A stretch of DNA of 64,000 nucleotides from an uncultured SAR86 cluster bacterium (lineage in GTDB: Bacteria; Pseudomonadota; Gammaproteobacteria; Magnimaribacterales; D2472). The translations under genes were made by a program, and so were the position numbers. Positions 16,814 through 27,547 of this stretch are shown here, in pieces. Position 1 is the first letter of the stretch. The number at the start of each line of letters is the position of its first letter. Below the pieces are notes generated by a model. The model saw only the letters and a list, made by a program, of their open reading frames with translations, did not search any database and was not told the origin of the DNA. The stretch covers positions 62,001 to 126,000 of the forward strand of contig CABXFU010000001.1 in NCBI GenBank assembly GCA_902511575.1, written 5' to 3'.

Positions 16814-19351
16814 ATGACTGATTTTGCAAAAGAAATCTTACCAATCAATATTGAAGATGAGCTAAAAACTTCATACTTAAGTTATGCAATGAGCGTTATT
16901 CATGGAAGGGCGCTTCCAGACGTAAGAGATGGTCTAAAACCAGTGCATAGAAGAATTTTATTTGCACAACATGTATTGAGAAACACCTACCGCCAACCAT
17001 ACAAGAAGTCAGCAAGAGTGGTAGGAGATGTAATAGGTAAATATCATCCTCATGGTGATTCAGCCGTATACGAAGCCATGGTCAGAATGGCACAAGATTT
17101 TTCTATGAGGTACACCTTGGTTGAAGGTCAGGGCAATTTTGGTTCAATAGATGGAGACTCTCCAGCTGCCATGCGTTATACCGAAGTCAGGATGGCAAAA
17201 ATAACAGATATGATTCTCAATGATATTGAGAAAGAGACTGTAAGTTATTCCCCTAACTATGATGGAACAGAGCAAATTCCAGATGTTATGCCAACAAGGA
17301 TTCCAGCATTGCTTGTAAATGGTTCATCAGGTATTGCAGTTGGGATGGCAACAAATGTACCCCCACATAATCTAACAGAAGTATTAAACGGGTGCTTGCT
17401 GTTGTTGGATAATCCTAAAGCCAGCATTGATGAGATCATTCAAATTATTACTGGACCTGATTTTCCAACAGGCGGAACTATAGATGGAAAAATTGGAATA
17501 TATGAGGGCTACAAGACTGGCAGAGGTATTATTCATGTTCGCGCCAAAACTTCCGTAGAGGAGGATAAATCTGGAAAGAGCTCCTTGATAATTAATGAAA
17601 TACCTTACATGGTAAATAAAGCCAAGATGCTTGAAAGAATTGCTGAGATGGTTAAAGACAAAAAAATAGATGGAATCAGCGAAATTAGAGATGAGTCTGA
17701 TAAAGATGGTCTTAGGGTAGTTATTGAAGTAAAGCGTGGTGAGTCTGTTGAAGTCCTAGAAAATAATTTATTTGCTCAATCACAATTGGAACAATCTTTC
17801 GGCATAAATTTCACTGTTCTTGTGGATGGCCAACCTCGCGTATTAAATATTAAAGAAATCCTTCAAGAGTTCATAAAACACAGAAAAGATGTTGTCACAA
17901 AAAGAACTAAGTTTGATTTAAGAAAAGCCAAAGAAAGAGGGCATATTGTTGAGGGTTTAATGGTTTCAATAGCAAATATTGATGAAGTTATTAAAATTAT
18001 TAAAAAATCCAAAGATACAAAGATTGCAGCAACCGAGCTATGCAAAAAATCTTGGAAAGCTGGTCCGATTGAAGCGATTCTTAAAAAAGCTGGTAATGAC
18101 GCTTGTCGACCCAAAGGCCTTTCATCAGAGTATGGTATCAAAGGAAAAAATTATAAATTATCTCCAGCTCAAGCAAAGTCTATTCTTGAATTAAGGCTTG
18201 GAAGACTGACGGGTTTAGAGCAAGACAACCTCTCTACGGAATTTAATGAAATCTTAGAGGTAATTTTAGAACTTCAAAAAATCCTTGATGACAAAGAAAC
18301 CCTCCTTCAATTAATTAAAGATGAATTGATAGAAGTTAGAGAAAATTTTGGAGATGATAGAAAGACTAATATCAATGACACCCGTCATGATATTTCAAAT
18401 GAGGATTTAATTCCTGAAGAAACAAGGGTATTAACTCTCTCGCGAAGTGGCTACGCTAAGACTCAGCCACTAGATGAATACAGGGAGCAACGAAGAGGAG
18501 GAGTTGGTAAAGCTGGGGCAAAAGTTAAAGAAGAGGATTTAATACAAAACCTTTATGTTTTAAGTTCTCATAGTCAGCTTTTATGTTTCACAACTAAAGG
18601 TAAGGTTTTTTGGTTGAAGGTTTATGAAGTTCCAGTTGCAAGCAGAACTTCTAAAGGAAGACCCTTAGTTAATATGTTGAAATTAGATGATGATGAAACC
18701 GTCACTCAGATTCTACCTGTCGATGAATTTTCAGAAGATAAATATATTTTCATGGCAACTCGAAATGGCGTTGTTAAAAAAACAAATCTAAATTTATTTC
18801 ATAAAAAATATAAATCTGGAATTAAGGCTATTCGATTAGATGATGATGATAGATTAGTTGGAACTGTTATTACTCATGGTGATAATGATATTTTACTTTC
18901 ATCTTATTCTGGAAAACTCATTAGATTTCATGAGTCAAAAGTTCGTCCAATGGGAAGAACCGCTAGAGGAGTCAAAGGAATTACTCTCAAAGACGGAATG
19001 AAGGTTATTTCTCTCATGATCGGCGATCCATCAAAGACTATTTTATGTTTATCTGAAAATGGTTTTGGAAAGAGGACAAAGTTAGAAGACTTCCCATCTT
19101 ATAATAGAGGTGGGCAGGGCGTTATTGCTTTGAAGACTAGCGATAGAAATGGAAATATGGTCTCCGCTGTCTCTGTAGACGAAAATGATGGGATTATGCT
19201 TATTAGCGATAAGGGCACATTAATTAGAACAGCCATTAGTCAAATACCTACCCTCGGCAGAAATACTCAAGGGGTTAAAGTGATTTCTCCCAAAGATGGT
19301 GAAAAATTAATCGAAGGTGTGAGAATTCCTCCAGAAGAAGAAGAGGAATAA
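16814..19351 (+). CDS. gyrA: DNA gyrase subunit A
   Basis: Breakage-reunion subunit of gyrase (845 aa; E. coli 875). The catalytic Tyr is Y122 in [10 protein letters not shown], the same number as in E. coli. The quinolone-determining region reads [11 protein letters not shown], with Ser83 kept and Glu at position 87 where E. coli has Asp. The GyrA box QRRGGVG lies near residue 559, followed by the beta-pinwheel C-terminal domain and an acidic tail (PPEEEEE). The stop overlaps the serC start as TAATG, beginning the conserved gyrA-serC-pheA-hisC-tyrA-aroA-cmk-rpsA block. Confidence 0.97.
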   Translation: MTDFAKEILPINIEDELKTSYLSYAMSVIHGRALPDVRDGLKPVHRRILFAQHVLRNTYRQPYKKSARVVGDVIGKYHPHGDSAVYEAMVRMAQDFSMRYTLVEGQGNFGSIDGDSPAAMRYTEVRMAKITDMILNDIEKETVSYSPNYDGTEQIPDVMPTRIPALLVNGSSGIAVGMATNVPPHNLTEVLNGCLLLLDNPKASIDEIIQIITGPDFPTGGTIDGKIGIYEGYKTGRGIIHVRAKTSVEEDKSGKSSLIINEIPYMVNKAKMLERIAEMVKDKKIDGISEIRDESDKDGLRVVIEVKRGESVEVLENNLFAQSQLEQSFGINFTVLVDGQPRVLNIKEILQEFIKHRKDVVTKRTKFDLRKAKERGHIVEGLMVSIANIDEVIKIIKKSKDTKIAATELCKKSWKAGPIEAILKKAGNDACRPKGLSSEYGIKGKNYKLSPAQAKSILELRLGRLTGLEQDNLSTEFNEILEVILELQKILDDKETLLQLIKDELIEVRENFGDDRKTNINDTRHDISNEDLIPEETRVLTLSRSGYAKTQPLDEYREQRRGGVGKAGAKVKEEDLIQNLYVLSSHSQLLCFTTKGKVFWLKVYEVPVASRTSKGRPLVNMLKLDDDETVTQILPVDEFSEDKYIFMATRNGVVKKTNLNLFHKKYKSGIKAIRLDDDDRLVGTVITHGDNDILLSSYSGKLIRFHESKVRPMGRTARGVKGITLKDGMKVISLMIGDPSKTILCLSENGFGKRTKLEDFPSYNRGGQGVIALKTSDRNGNMVSAVSVDENDGIMLISDKGTLIRTAISQIPTLGRNTQGVKVISPKDGEKLIEGVRIPPEEEEE

Positions 19352-20424
19352 TGAGAAAATGGAATTTCTCAGCAGGTCCTGCTGCTATTCCTGAGGCTGT
19401 TTTACAAGAAGCTCAAGCTGAGATGCTAGAATGGCAAGGTTCCGGAATGTCAGTTATGGAAATGAGCCATAGATCTTCTGATTACATAGGTATAGCTAAT
19501 AAAGCACGGGAAGATTTCATTGATTTATTAAAAATTCCTAGTGATTATCAAGTTCTTTTTCTTCAAGGAGGTGCAACTCTTCAGTTCTCCATGGTTCCAA
19601 TGAATTTTGGCTCTCAAAAAGTTGCTGACTATGTTTTGTCTGGAAGTTGGTCAAAAAAAGCTATCAATGAAGCTTCAAAAATAATTGATATTAATATTGT
19701 AACTAGTTCTGAGTCATCTAATTTTAATAATGTGCCCAATGAGGAGAGCTGGAATTGCTCTGAAGATGCATCTTATCTTCATTATGTTGCTAATGAGACA
19801 ATTCAAGGAAATGCATTGCATGTCCCTCCGATCAACAATGCGCCATTAATATCAGATATGTCATCAGTTATCTTGAGTGAGCCAATCGATGTGTCAAGGT
19901 TTGCAATGATATACGCAGGTGCTCAAAAAAATATTGGTCCAGCCGGGTTAACTATTTGCATTATTAAAAATGATTTTTTGGAAACAGCTTCAACTGAATT
20001 GCCGGGCATGCTTCAGTATTCAAAACATGCTGATGCAGATTCAATGTTTAATACTCCTCCCACCTTTGCATGGTATCTATCAGGCAAGGTTTTTACATGG
20101 CTTAAAGATAATGGAGGCTTAGAATCTATGGGTAAGATTAATCAGCTCAAAGCAAAGAATTTATATGATTTTATAGATCAGTCTAATTTTTATTCTAATC
20201 CTGTCACCGAGCAGAATAGATCTATTATGAATGTACCTTTTCTATTGAAAAATTCAGAATTAGACGCCGAATTCTTGCATGAAGCAGAAAATGCAGGTTT
20301 ACTTAACCTAAAGGGACACAGGTCAGTTGGCGGTATGAGAGCAAGCATCTATAATGCTACGCCAATCGAAGCGGTAGATGCATTGATTAATTTCATGGGA
20401 GATTTTCAATCTAAGCACGGATAA
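19351..20424 (+). CDS. serC: Phosphoserine aminotransferase
   Basis: PLP enzyme converting 3-phosphohydroxypyruvate to phosphoserine, and also acting in pyridoxal 5'-phosphate synthesis. The 357-aa product starts with the family hallmark WNFSAGPAAIPEAVL, continues with MEMSHRSSDY and LFLQGGATLQFSM, and has the PLP lysine in YAGAQKNIGPAG. The C-terminal SVGGMRASIYNATP is also diagnostic. It overlaps gyrA by one base; the pheA GTG follows 5 bp after its stop. Confidence 0.97.
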   Translation: MRKWNFSAGPAAIPEAVLQEAQAEMLEWQGSGMSVMEMSHRSSDYIGIANKAREDFIDLLKIPSDYQVLFLQGGATLQFSMVPMNFGSQKVADYVLSGSWSKKAINEASKIIDINIVTSSESSNFNNVPNEESWNCSEDASYLHYVANETIQGNALHVPPINNAPLISDMSSVILSEPIDVSRFAMIYAGAQKNIGPAGLTICIIKNDFLETASTELPGMLQYSKHADADSMFNTPPTFAWYLSGKVFTWLKDNGGLESMGKINQLKAKNLYDFIDQSNFYSNPVTEQNRSIMNVPFLLKNSELDAEFLHEAENAGLLNLKGHRSVGGMRASIYNATPIEAVDALINFMGDFQSKHG

Positions 20425-20428
20425 AGTT

Positions 20429-21511
20429 GTGAGCAAGAATAAAATTAAACCTATAAGGCAAAAAATTGATGCTATTGATCATCAAATCTTGAAGCTAATT
20501 CAAAGAAGAGGGTCTTTGGCACAAAAAATAGGTAAATTAAAAAGCTTGATGAGCTCAAATACGTCTTTCTATAAACCTAAAAGAGAAGCAGAGATCTTGA
20601 GAAATATTTCTAAACTCAATAATGGCCCAATTTCAGAGAATAAAGTTCATCATATTTTTAAAGAGATTATTTCTTCTTGCCTTTCATTAGAGGAAGAATT
20701 AACAATTGCATACCTTGGCCCTGAAGGAACTCATTCTGAAGGGGCTGTAATTCAGCATTTTGGTTCTTCGCCAATAAGATCTCCACGATCAACGATAGAG
20801 GATGTTTTTCATCAAGTGAGAACTGGTTCAGCAAACTTTGGGATTGTGCCGGTAGAAAATTCTTCCGAAGGAGTAGTAAATGCAACCTTAAACTCTTTAG
20901 CAGATGAAGAGATCAAGATTTGTGGTGAAACTTATCTTCCTATTCATCATCAACTAGCTTCAGCCAGAAAATTTAAACTCGAGGATACTAAAATTGTTGC
21001 ATCGCACCCTCAAGCTCTTGGCCAATGCAGCAAGTGGTTGGATGCTAATTTACCCAATGCAAAAAGGGAGACTACATCAAGCACAGCAGAAGCTGCCAAG
21101 CTTTCAAAAGCCCATCCAAAAACTTTATGTATAGTCAGTTCGTTGGCAATTAATAAATATAATTTACATCAATATCAAAAAGATATTGAAGATTTTTCTG
21201 GGAACAACACAAGATTTTTGGTGATTGGCAATATTGAAATTGAGCAAACCAAAAAAGACAAAACCTCCCTTTTAATCCAAACAGATAATCAGCCTGGAGC
21301 TTTAATTAAAATACTTGAACCATTCAATAAAAGAAAAATTAATCTAGAAAGAATTGAAACACGTCCATCAAGAGAGTCATTGAATGCTCATAATTTTTTT
21401 ATAGATAGCACCGGTCACTATAAGGATACAAAACTCAAGCAGGTTATTGCCAACCTTAAGGAATTGGGAGCATCTGTTCGAATTCTTGGCTCATATCCAT
21501 CAGATTCATGA
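20429..21511 (+). CDS. pheA: Bifunctional chorismate mutase / prephenate dehydratase (P-protein)
   Basis: Converts chorismate to prephenate and then phenylpyruvate for phenylalanine. The 360-aa protein has an AroQ mutase domain (1-90: IDAIDHQILKLIQRRGSLAQKIG), a dehydratase domain (IAYLGPEGTHSEGAV, FGIVPVENSSEGVVNATL, GNNTRFLVIG) and a C-terminal ACT regulatory domain (NQPGALIKILEPF, then ETRPSRE), so Phe feedback is expected. It starts at GTG (20429), in frame with the mutase N-terminus. The 3' end overlaps hisC by 4 bp. Confidence 0.96.
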   Translation: MSKNKIKPIRQKIDAIDHQILKLIQRRGSLAQKIGKLKSLMSSNTSFYKPKREAEILRNISKLNNGPISENKVHHIFKEIISSCLSLEEELTIAYLGPEGTHSEGAVIQHFGSSPIRSPRSTIEDVFHQVRTGSANFGIVPVENSSEGVVNATLNSLADEEIKICGETYLPIHHQLASARKFKLEDTKIVASHPQALGQCSKWLDANLPNAKRETTSSTAEAAKLSKAHPKTLCIVSSLAINKYNLHQYQKDIEDFSGNNTRFLVIGNIEIEQTKKDKTSLLIQTDNQPGALIKILEPFNKRKINLERIETRPSRESLNAHNFFIDSTGHYKDTKLKQVIANLKELGASVRILGSYPSDS

Positions 21512-22605
21512 GCTCAGATATTCTTAATAATCTTAACCCTGGGATTGAGGATCTTCATCCATATGAGCCTGGCCGCTCAATCGACGAAGTCGTTGCAGAA
21601 TTTGGCCATCATCAGGTTGTAAAACTAGCAAGCAATGAAAATCCACTTGGAGCATCTCCGAAGGCGCTTTCAATTTTAGCAGGACTGGAAAATGATTTGC
21701 ATTTATACCCTGATGGAAATGGAACAAAGCTTAAAGAAGAAATTGCAAATCATGAGGGCGTCCTTTTTGACAATATAATTATAGGAAATGGCTCTAATGA
21801 GATTTTGGAATTAGCAGCCCGCGCTTTCTTGAATCCAAATACGTCATCTATTGCTTCAAAGCACGCATTTGCAGTCTATAAAATTGTTACTCAGTCTGCA
21901 GGCGCATCATTAATAGAGGTTCCTACATGCAACTGGGCACACGATTTAAAATCATTTGAGGATTATTTAGATAGCAGCACTAGAGTAATTTTTATTGCGA
22001 ATCCAAATAATCCAACAGGCACATATAACAGTCACGAAGAAGTCCACTCGTTATTAAAAAAAGTTCCTTCATCTGTATTGGTGGTCTTAGATTGTGCATA
22101 TTTTGAGTATGTTACTAAAGAAGATTACGTCAAGCCTTTAGATTTGCTAAATGAATTTGATAATTTACTAGTTACAAAAACATTCTCTAAGATTCATGGT
22201 CTGGCCAGTATCCGTGTTGGATACGGCATTGCGAACCCATCTTTAATTGAGGTTCTCAATCGAATCAGACAGCCTTTCAATGTAAATACCATAGCTCAAG
22301 CGATGGCTTGTGTAGCAATTAACGATCATGCGCATATTAGACAAAGCATTGAGTTAAATTCACAACAGTATGAGTTTGTATTCGATAAATTATCCAAACT
22401 TGGGCTTGAATGCATTCCATCAGTTGGGAACTTTATTACTTTTAAAGGTAACTTTATTGGCCAAGAAATGTTTAACAATCTTATGCAAAAAGGAGTCATC
22501 GTAAGATCTGTTGATTTGTATGATATGAAAGATTTTATAAGGGTCACAATTGGAACAGAAGCTGAAAACGTAAAATTTCTTAGCGCTTTAGAAGAACTTT
22601 TATGA
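21508..22605 (+). CDS. hisC: Histidinol-phosphate / aromatic aminotransferase
   Basis: Class I/II PLP aminotransferase of 365 aa. VVKLASNENPLGASPKAL is the HisC N-terminal motif, FIANPNNPTGTY the substrate loop, and VTKTFSKIHGLASIRVGYG holds the PLP lysine. Located between pheA and tyrA, it corresponds to HisC2 of Pseudomonas and likely also transaminates phenylpyruvate and hydroxyphenylpyruvate. Whether it is the only HisC of the genome is unknown. It overlaps both neighbours by 4 bp. Confidence 0.94.
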   Translation: MSSDILNNLNPGIEDLHPYEPGRSIDEVVAEFGHHQVVKLASNENPLGASPKALSILAGLENDLHLYPDGNGTKLKEEIANHEGVLFDNIIIGNGSNEILELAARAFLNPNTSSIASKHAFAVYKIVTQSAGASLIEVPTCNWAHDLKSFEDYLDSSTRVIFIANPNNPTGTYNSHEEVHSLLKKVPSSVLVVLDCAYFEYVTKEDYVKPLDLLNEFDNLLVTKTFSKIHGLASIRVGYGIANPSLIEVLNRIRQPFNVNTIAQAMACVAINDHAHIRQSIELNSQQYEFVFDKLSKLGLECIPSVGNFITFKGNFIGQEMFNNLMQKGVIVRSVDLYDMKDFIRVTIGTEAENVKFLSALEELL

Positions 22606-23444
22606 AAATTATTATTATTGGGCTAGGATTAATTGGAGGATCAATAGCTAAAGCTTTATCAAGCGTTCAAGATTATGAGATCTTAGCTTTTGATTCAGAT
22701 CAACAAAGCATAAATAATGCATTGAATAATCAATCCATCAAGGGCTCACTTAATTCTCTTAATGATTTAGAAAGTGCTGAATACTCAGATTCATTGGTTA
22801 TTATCTCGACTCCTCCGAGTGTGACTAATAGCATTCTAAAATCTTTAGATTTTTTATTTAATTCTTCAGTGACTATCACGGATACGACAAGTTCTAAAAG
22901 CTCTTTAAATATAACCTTGCAAGAATTTAACTTTCCTAAAAATTTTATTTTTTCCCATCCTGTAGCAGGCTCGCATCTTTCGGGTGAAAAAAATTCAGTT
23001 GCTAATCTTTTCGATGGAAAATCTACAATCCTGTCTTATCATGATTCTGTAGCATCACAGCATGTTGATCGAGTTAAAAGTCTTTGGAGTAAACTTGGAT
23101 CAAACATTATGGTGCTGGATGCTGAGTTGCATGATCAAATATTTGCATACACCAGCCACCTTCCTCACATAGCAGCATATGCATTATTAAATACTTTAAA
23201 GGGGTTTGACCAAGATGATCTTTCAGATTTTTCAGGCGGTGGTCTTGGAGAATTTTTAAGATTGGTTTCATCCTCTCCTGAAATGTGGGCAGATATTTTT
23301 TCAATGAATGAAAAGAATATTGCCTTAGCGGTAGATGAATTGATAAAAAGTCTCAGTATCTTGAAGGATATGATAGGAAATGACCCTCAAAGTCTTCAGG
23401 CTTTTTTAAGCGAACTTAAAGATTTTAAGGAATCGAACTATTGA
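22602..23444 (+). CDS. tyrA: Prephenate (arogenate) dehydrogenase
   Basis: NAD(P)-dependent oxidative decarboxylation of prephenate to hydroxyphenylpyruvate, or arogenate to tyrosine. The 280-aa product has a Rossmann motif IIGLGLIGGSIAKAL and the catalytic stretch HPVAGSHLSGE. TSHLPHIAAYALLNT comes later, followed by a helical dimerisation domain. There is no ACT or chorismate mutase domain. In Pseudomonas this protein is fused to AroA; here the two are separate but overlap by 4 bp. Confidence 0.94.
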   Translation: MKIIIIGLGLIGGSIAKALSSVQDYEILAFDSDQQSINNALNNQSIKGSLNSLNDLESAEYSDSLVIISTPPSVTNSILKSLDFLFNSSVTITDTTSSKSSLNITLQEFNFPKNFIFSHPVAGSHLSGEKNSVANLFDGKSTILSYHDSVASQHVDRVKSLWSKLGSNIMVLDAELHDQIFAYTSHLPHIAAYALLNTLKGFDQDDLSDFSGGGLGEFLRLVSSSPEMWADIFSMNEKNIALAVDELIKSLSILKDMIGNDPQSLQAFLSELKDFKESNY

Positions 23445-24757
23445 ATTTAACTACCTCTGTTCATAACCAGATCTTTGGAACGGTTCAATGCCCTGGAGAT
23501 AAATCTATATCGCAAAGAGCTCTAATGATTGGAGCTTTAATGAATCAAGAAATGACAGTGGATGGTTTCTTGCATGCAGAAGATCCCCTTTCAACAATGA
23601 ATGCCCTCAATCAAATTGGAGCCGGTATTAAAGTTGATGAAAATGGATTGGTACATTTGTGTAAAAGAAATTATATTTTTCAAAATTGTGACGAGCCACT
23701 TGATCTTGGGAATTCTGGGACTGGCTTGCGTCTTATGCTGGGCCTGACTTCTGGAATTGGTTTAAACCTTTCTTTTTGTGGTGATGAGTCTTTGTCTTCT
23801 CGACCAATGAGCAGGGTAATAAACCCCTTGACTGAAATGGGTGCCAATATTAAATCATCGAGCGGTAAGCTACCCATTTCAATATCGGCAAGATCACTTC
23901 AAAAGCAATACAGATATGAGTTGCCAGTAGCAAGTGCTCAAGTAAAATCAAGCATCTTATTGGCTGGTCTAGCTTCAGGGACCGGCGTTGAAATTATTGA
24001 ACCTATTCAAACAAGAGACCATACAGAAAGAATGCTAAAAAACTTTGGTGCAAATATAGAGATTGCATCTGAGGGAGGTAAGAATATTATTCAATTGGCA
24101 CCCTCCAATCATTTGCATGCTGAAAATTATAAAGTGGTGGGTGATATTTCTTCGGCTGCTTTTTTAATAGTAGCCGCTTTAATAAGTGATTCACCAGGGC
24201 TAGAAATAACGAATGTTGGAATGAACCCCTCAAGAACAGGGGTGTTGCAAGCTTTGCAAAATATGGGTGCAAATATTGACGTAAGAAATCAAAGATTGGA
24301 GTCAGGAGAGCCTTGCGCTGACTTAATAATTAAAAAATCTATATTAAAAGGTGTGGAACTTTCCGGGGATATTATCCCAAATATTATCGATGAAATTCCT
24401 ATCATTTCTATTGCAGCTGCATTTGCAGAGGGTGAGACAATAATTCGAGATGCAGAAGAGTTAAGAGTAAAAGAATCAGATAGGCTAAAAGCTGTTTCTG
24501 ATGGTTTCACAAGACTTGGAATCGCCCATAAAAATTTTGAAGATGGCATGAGTATTATGGGAAGCTCAAACTTTCTTTTACTAGATCAATCAACTTCTAT
24601 TGAATCCCATGAAGATCATAGAATTGCAATGAGTTTTTTAATTGCTGGTTTGAAATGCTCAAAACCAATTATAGTAAAGAATTGTAAAAATATTTTTACC
24701 TCATTTCCTGATTTCATAGAGCTAATTTCTTCTATAGGATATAAGCTTGAAAAATAA
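23441..24757 (+). CDS. aroA: 3-phosphoshikimate 1-carboxyvinyltransferase (EPSP synthase)
   Basis: Joins shikimate 3-phosphate and phosphoenolpyruvate to EPSP. The 438-aa protein shows PGDKSISQRALMIGAL (PEP-binding Lys), LGNSGTGLRLMLGL, ASAQVKSSILLAG, NVGMNPSRTGVLQ and ESHEDHRIAMSFLI. NSGTG and SISQRA are typical of class I/II variants; glyphosate sensitivity cannot be stated. The TTG start at 23441 overlaps the tyrA stop, and the 3' end overlaps cmk by 11 bp. Confidence 0.95.
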   Translation: MNLTTSVHNQIFGTVQCPGDKSISQRALMIGALMNQEMTVDGFLHAEDPLSTMNALNQIGAGIKVDENGLVHLCKRNYIFQNCDEPLDLGNSGTGLRLMLGLTSGIGLNLSFCGDESLSSRPMSRVINPLTEMGANIKSSSGKLPISISARSLQKQYRYELPVASAQVKSSILLAGLASGTGVEIIEPIQTRDHTERMLKNFGANIEIASEGGKNIIQLAPSNHLHAENYKVVGDISSAAFLIVAALISDSPGLEITNVGMNPSRTGVLQALQNMGANIDVRNQRLESGEPCADLIIKKSILKGVELSGDIIPNIIDEIPIISIAAAFAEGETIIRDAEELRVKESDRLKAVSDGFTRLGIAHKNFEDGMSIMGSSNFLLLDQSTSIESHEDHRIAMSFLIAGLKCSKPIIVKNCKNIFTSFPDFIELISSIGYKLEK

Positions 24758-25409
24758 CAATATTATTACTGTTGACGGCCCATCTGCATCTGGCAAAGGA
24801 TCGCTTGCTAAAGCATTAGCAAAAGAGCTCAATTTTATTTTATTAGATAGCGGCTTACTTTATCGAGCATATTCATACTGTTTTGATAAGAGTCAAAATC
24901 ATTCTTCTGCCAAGGACCTTTTTTCCAATTTAAGAATTAATAGCATTGATCATGAGATGCATGTTTTTGAGAATAATAAAGACATTACTTCAATCCTTAG
25001 ACACGAAAACATAGCTAAATCTGCATCTCAATTGAGTAGTTTAAAAGAAACTAGAGATAACTTAATTAGCTTTCAAAGAGACTTAGCTAGTGATCATGGA
25101 TTGGTTGCAGATGGCAGGGATATGGGCACCGTTGTATTTCCAGATGCTGGAACAAAAATTTTTTTAGTTGCCGATGCAGAAGTAAGAGCAAAGAGAAGGT
25201 TTTTAGAGTTGCAGAATGCGGACCAAGGCGTTAATATGCGCGATCTAATTGAAGATATTAGATTGCGAGATGAGGCAGATAAGGCAAGAGAAATATCTCC
25301 CTTGATGCCAGCAGATGATTCCATTGAAGTGAATTCCTCTGATCTAACTCCTCAAGAAGTATTAGAAATAGTTTTAAAAATTTATAAAGAACATACCAAG
25401 GAAGTATAA
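24747..25409 (+). CDS. cmk: Cytidylate kinase
   Basis: Phosphorylates CMP and dCMP. The 220-aa protein has the P-loop [43 protein letters not shown] and the lid region [10 protein letters not shown]. The likely start is TTG at 24747, which gives the correct N-terminus immediately before the P-loop and overlaps aroA by 11 bp. rpsA follows 5 bp later, the universal cmk-rpsA pair. Confidence 0.95.
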   Translation: MKNNNIITVDGPSASGKGSLAKALAKELNFILLDSGLLYRAYSYCFDKSQNHSSAKDLFSNLRINSIDHEMHVFENNKDITSILRHENIAKSASQLSSLKETRDNLISFQRDLASDHGLVADGRDMGTVVFPDAGTKIFLVADAEVRAKRRFLELQNADQGVNMRDLIEDIRLRDEADKAREISPLMPADDSIEVNSSDLTPQEVLEIVLKIYKEHTKEV

Positions 25410-25414
25410 AAAAT

Positions 25415-26722
25415 ATGTCAGAAAGCTTTGCTGCACTATTAGATGAAAGTCTAAGCACACTTGAAATGCAACCCGGCTCCATTGTCACAGGAGTTGTTTT
25501 AGACGTTGATAAGGAATGGGTGACAGTTCATGTTGGATTGAAATCAGAAGGAGTCATTTCTCTAGATGAGTTTAGAAATAATGATGGATCGGTTGAAATT
25601 GAATCTGGTGATGAGGTACAAGTTGCATTGGAAGCTGTTGAGGATGGCTACGGAGAGACAAGAATTTCCCGCGAAAAGGCTAGAAAAATTGGAACTTGGA
25701 AAAAGCTAGAGGAAGCCTTAGAGACAGGAGAATTTGTTGAAGGAAAAGTTCTTACAAGAGTTAAAGGTGGTTTTTCTGTTGAGGTTGATGTTGTCAAAGC
25801 ATTTTTACCTGGCTCCCTTGTAGATATTAGGCCTGTTAAGGAAGCCCCAGAACTTGAGAATACTGTCCAAGAATTTAAGGTTATTAAGCTAGATTACAAA
25901 AGAAACAATGTTGTGCTATCAAGAAAAGCTGTTTTAGAGAAAATCAATTCCGCGGAAAAGGTTGAGTTGTTAAAAAATCTTGATGAAGGCCAAATCGTTA
26001 AAGGAATAGTTAAAAACTTAACTGACTATGGCGCATTTGTTGATCTAGGAGGTTTAGACGGCTTATTACATATAACTGATATCTCATGGTCTAGGGTTAC
26101 TAACCCATCGGAGGTTTTAAGCCTTGGACAAGAAATTGATGTAAAAATATTAAGTTTTGACAAAGAAAAACTTCGAGTTTCATTAGGATTGAAGCAAATT
26201 CAAAATGATCCATGGGAAACTATCGAAGGAAAATACTCAGTAGGCGGTGTGTATGAGGCGACAGTTTCAAACTTAACTGATTATGGATGTTTTGCTGAGC
26301 TCGAGCAGGGCGTTGAAGGATTAATACATTTATCAGAGCTAGATTGGACTAATAAAAATATTCATCCATCAAAAGTTGTTGATTTAGAAGAAAAAATTAA
26401 GGTTATGGTTTTAGAGATTGATCATGATAAGAGAAGAATTTCTCTTGGTTTAAAACAAACCAAGGCTAATCCATGGACAGAGTTTGCTAACAAGTATGGA
26501 TTAGGCGATTCTGTTGAAGGCAGCATCAAATCGGTTACTGACTTCGGTATTTTCGTAGGTTTAGAGGGCGATATAGATGGTTTGATCCACCTTTCCGATA
26601 TTACTGAAGATGAAAATCCTGCAGATGCAATGGAAAATTACAAGAAGGGTGACAAGCTTTCTTGTATTATCTTTGGAATCGATGCTGAAAGAGAAAGGAT
26701 TTCACTCAAGCTTAGTGCTTAA
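25415..26722 (+). CDS. rpsA: 30S ribosomal protein S1 with five S1 domains
   Basis: mRNA-binding ribosomal protein needed for initiation on structured or weak-SD messages. The 435-aa product has five S1 (OB-fold) repeats starting near residues 18, 104, 188, 273 and 361. The first two are the divergent ribosome-binding repeats, and repeats 3-5 share the [11 protein letters not shown] / [10 protein letters not shown] / RVSLGLKQ pattern. E. coli S1 (557 aa) has six, so the last is missing. The ORF ends cleanly at SLKLSA and tRNA-Leu begins 50 bp downstream, so this is a true C-terminus and not a frameshift. Confidence 0.94.
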   Translation: MSESFAALLDESLSTLEMQPGSIVTGVVLDVDKEWVTVHVGLKSEGVISLDEFRNNDGSVEIESGDEVQVALEAVEDGYGETRISREKARKIGTWKKLEEALETGEFVEGKVLTRVKGGFSVEVDVVKAFLPGSLVDIRPVKEAPELENTVQEFKVIKLDYKRNNVVLSRKAVLEKINSAEKVELLKNLDEGQIVKGIVKNLTDYGAFVDLGGLDGLLHITDISWSRVTNPSEVLSLGQEIDVKILSFDKEKLRVSLGLKQIQNDPWETIEGKYSVGGVYEATVSNLTDYGCFAELEQGVEGLIHLSELDWTNKNIHPSKVVDLEEKIKVMVLEIDHDKRRISLGLKQTKANPWTEFANKYGLGDSVEGSIKSVTDFGIFVGLEGDIDGLIHLSDITEDENPADAMENYKKGDKLSCIIFGIDAERERISLKLSA

Positions 26723-26772
26723 TTTTTCCAAAATAATTACAACAAAAAAAGTATTGATCGAACAAACTAATT

Positions 26773-26859
26773 GCCCAGGTGGTGGAATTGGTAGACACAA
26801 GGGACTTAAAATCCCTCGAAGGCAACTTCGTGCCGGTTCAAGTCCGGCTCTGGGCACCA
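26773..26859 (+). tRNA. tRNA-Leu (anticodon TAA)
   Basis: The 87-nt cloverleaf has acceptor arms GCCCAGG / TCTGGGC and an encoded CCA. A D-arm with TGGTAGAC, anticodon stem GGGAC-TTAAAAT-CCCT centred on TAA, a long class II variable arm and the T-loop GTTCAAGTC are visible. It lies between rpsA and pdxH; the pdxH ATG is only 16 bp downstream, so pdxH may be read through from the tRNA transcript. Confidence 0.95.
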
Positions 26860-26875
26860 TCACATTTCATACCGC

Positions 26876-27475
26876 ATGATCAAATTTCTTAATATAAATT
26901 CTGAAAAACCCTATATCCATTTTCAATCTCTTTATCAGGAGGCCTTGGACAAAGGCCAAAAAGGCATAGAAGCGATTTCTGTTTCATCATACAACCAGAT
27001 AAAAAATGAAGTTGAAGCAAGATATGTAAATCTTAAATATATTTCCAATAATGATTGGATATTTTTTTCAAATTACAATTCTCCAAAAGCAAGTCAGTTT
27101 GAGTCACATAGCCAAGTTTCTATTCTAATTTTTTGGGCAAGCATTAATACTCAAATTAGAATGAAAGCAAAAATTTTTAAAACATCTAATGAATTCTCAG
27201 ATGAGCATTTTCAAGGCAGGACTAGAGAGAAGAATGCTTTAGCCATAAGTTCTAATCAATCTCAGATTATTAATTCGTTTGATGAAGTTGAAAAAAATTT
27301 CAATGAGACACTTCAGGTCATGACTTCTGAAACGCCTAGACCAAATTTTTGGGGGGGTTATTCATTCACCCCTTATTATTTTGAGTTTTGGCAAGGTCAT
27401 GAAAATAGATTAAATAAAAGGCATGTCTATGAGCAACTAGGCACCGAATGGGCAGAACGATTTCTTCAACCATAA
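26876..27475 (+). CDS. pdxH: Pyridoxamine 5'-phosphate oxidase
   Basis: FMN-dependent oxidation of pyridoxine or pyridoxamine 5'-phosphate to PLP. The 199-aa product (E. coli 218) has the split-barrel FMN region EARYVNLKYISNNDWIFFSN, with NSPKASQFESH, and the C-terminal PdxH signature RPNFWGGYSFTPYYFEFWQG followed by RLNKRHVYE. The N-terminal region is short and the FMN motif is more divergent than usual. The ATG lies 16 bp after tRNA-Leu with no clear Shine-Dalgarno. Confidence 0.85.
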   Translation: MIKFLNINSEKPYIHFQSLYQEALDKGQKGIEAISVSSYNQIKNEVEARYVNLKYISNNDWIFFSNYNSPKASQFESHSQVSILIFWASINTQIRMKAKIFKTSNEFSDEHFQGRTREKNALAISSNQSQIINSFDEVEKNFNETLQVMTSETPRPNFWGGYSFTPYYFEFWQGHENRLNKRHVYEQLGTEWAERFLQP

Positions 27476-27547
27476 GAATGTTTTCTTTTTATGAATAATG
27501 CTATAAAATCCATTTCAATGTTAAATCACTTAACAATTCATTTCTCA

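Noticed and set aside
22602-24757. Broken TyrA-AroA fusion gene
   Set aside because: The proteins are fused in Pseudomonas, but here each is complete with its own start and a 4-bp overlap. Separate genes are common in other bacteria.
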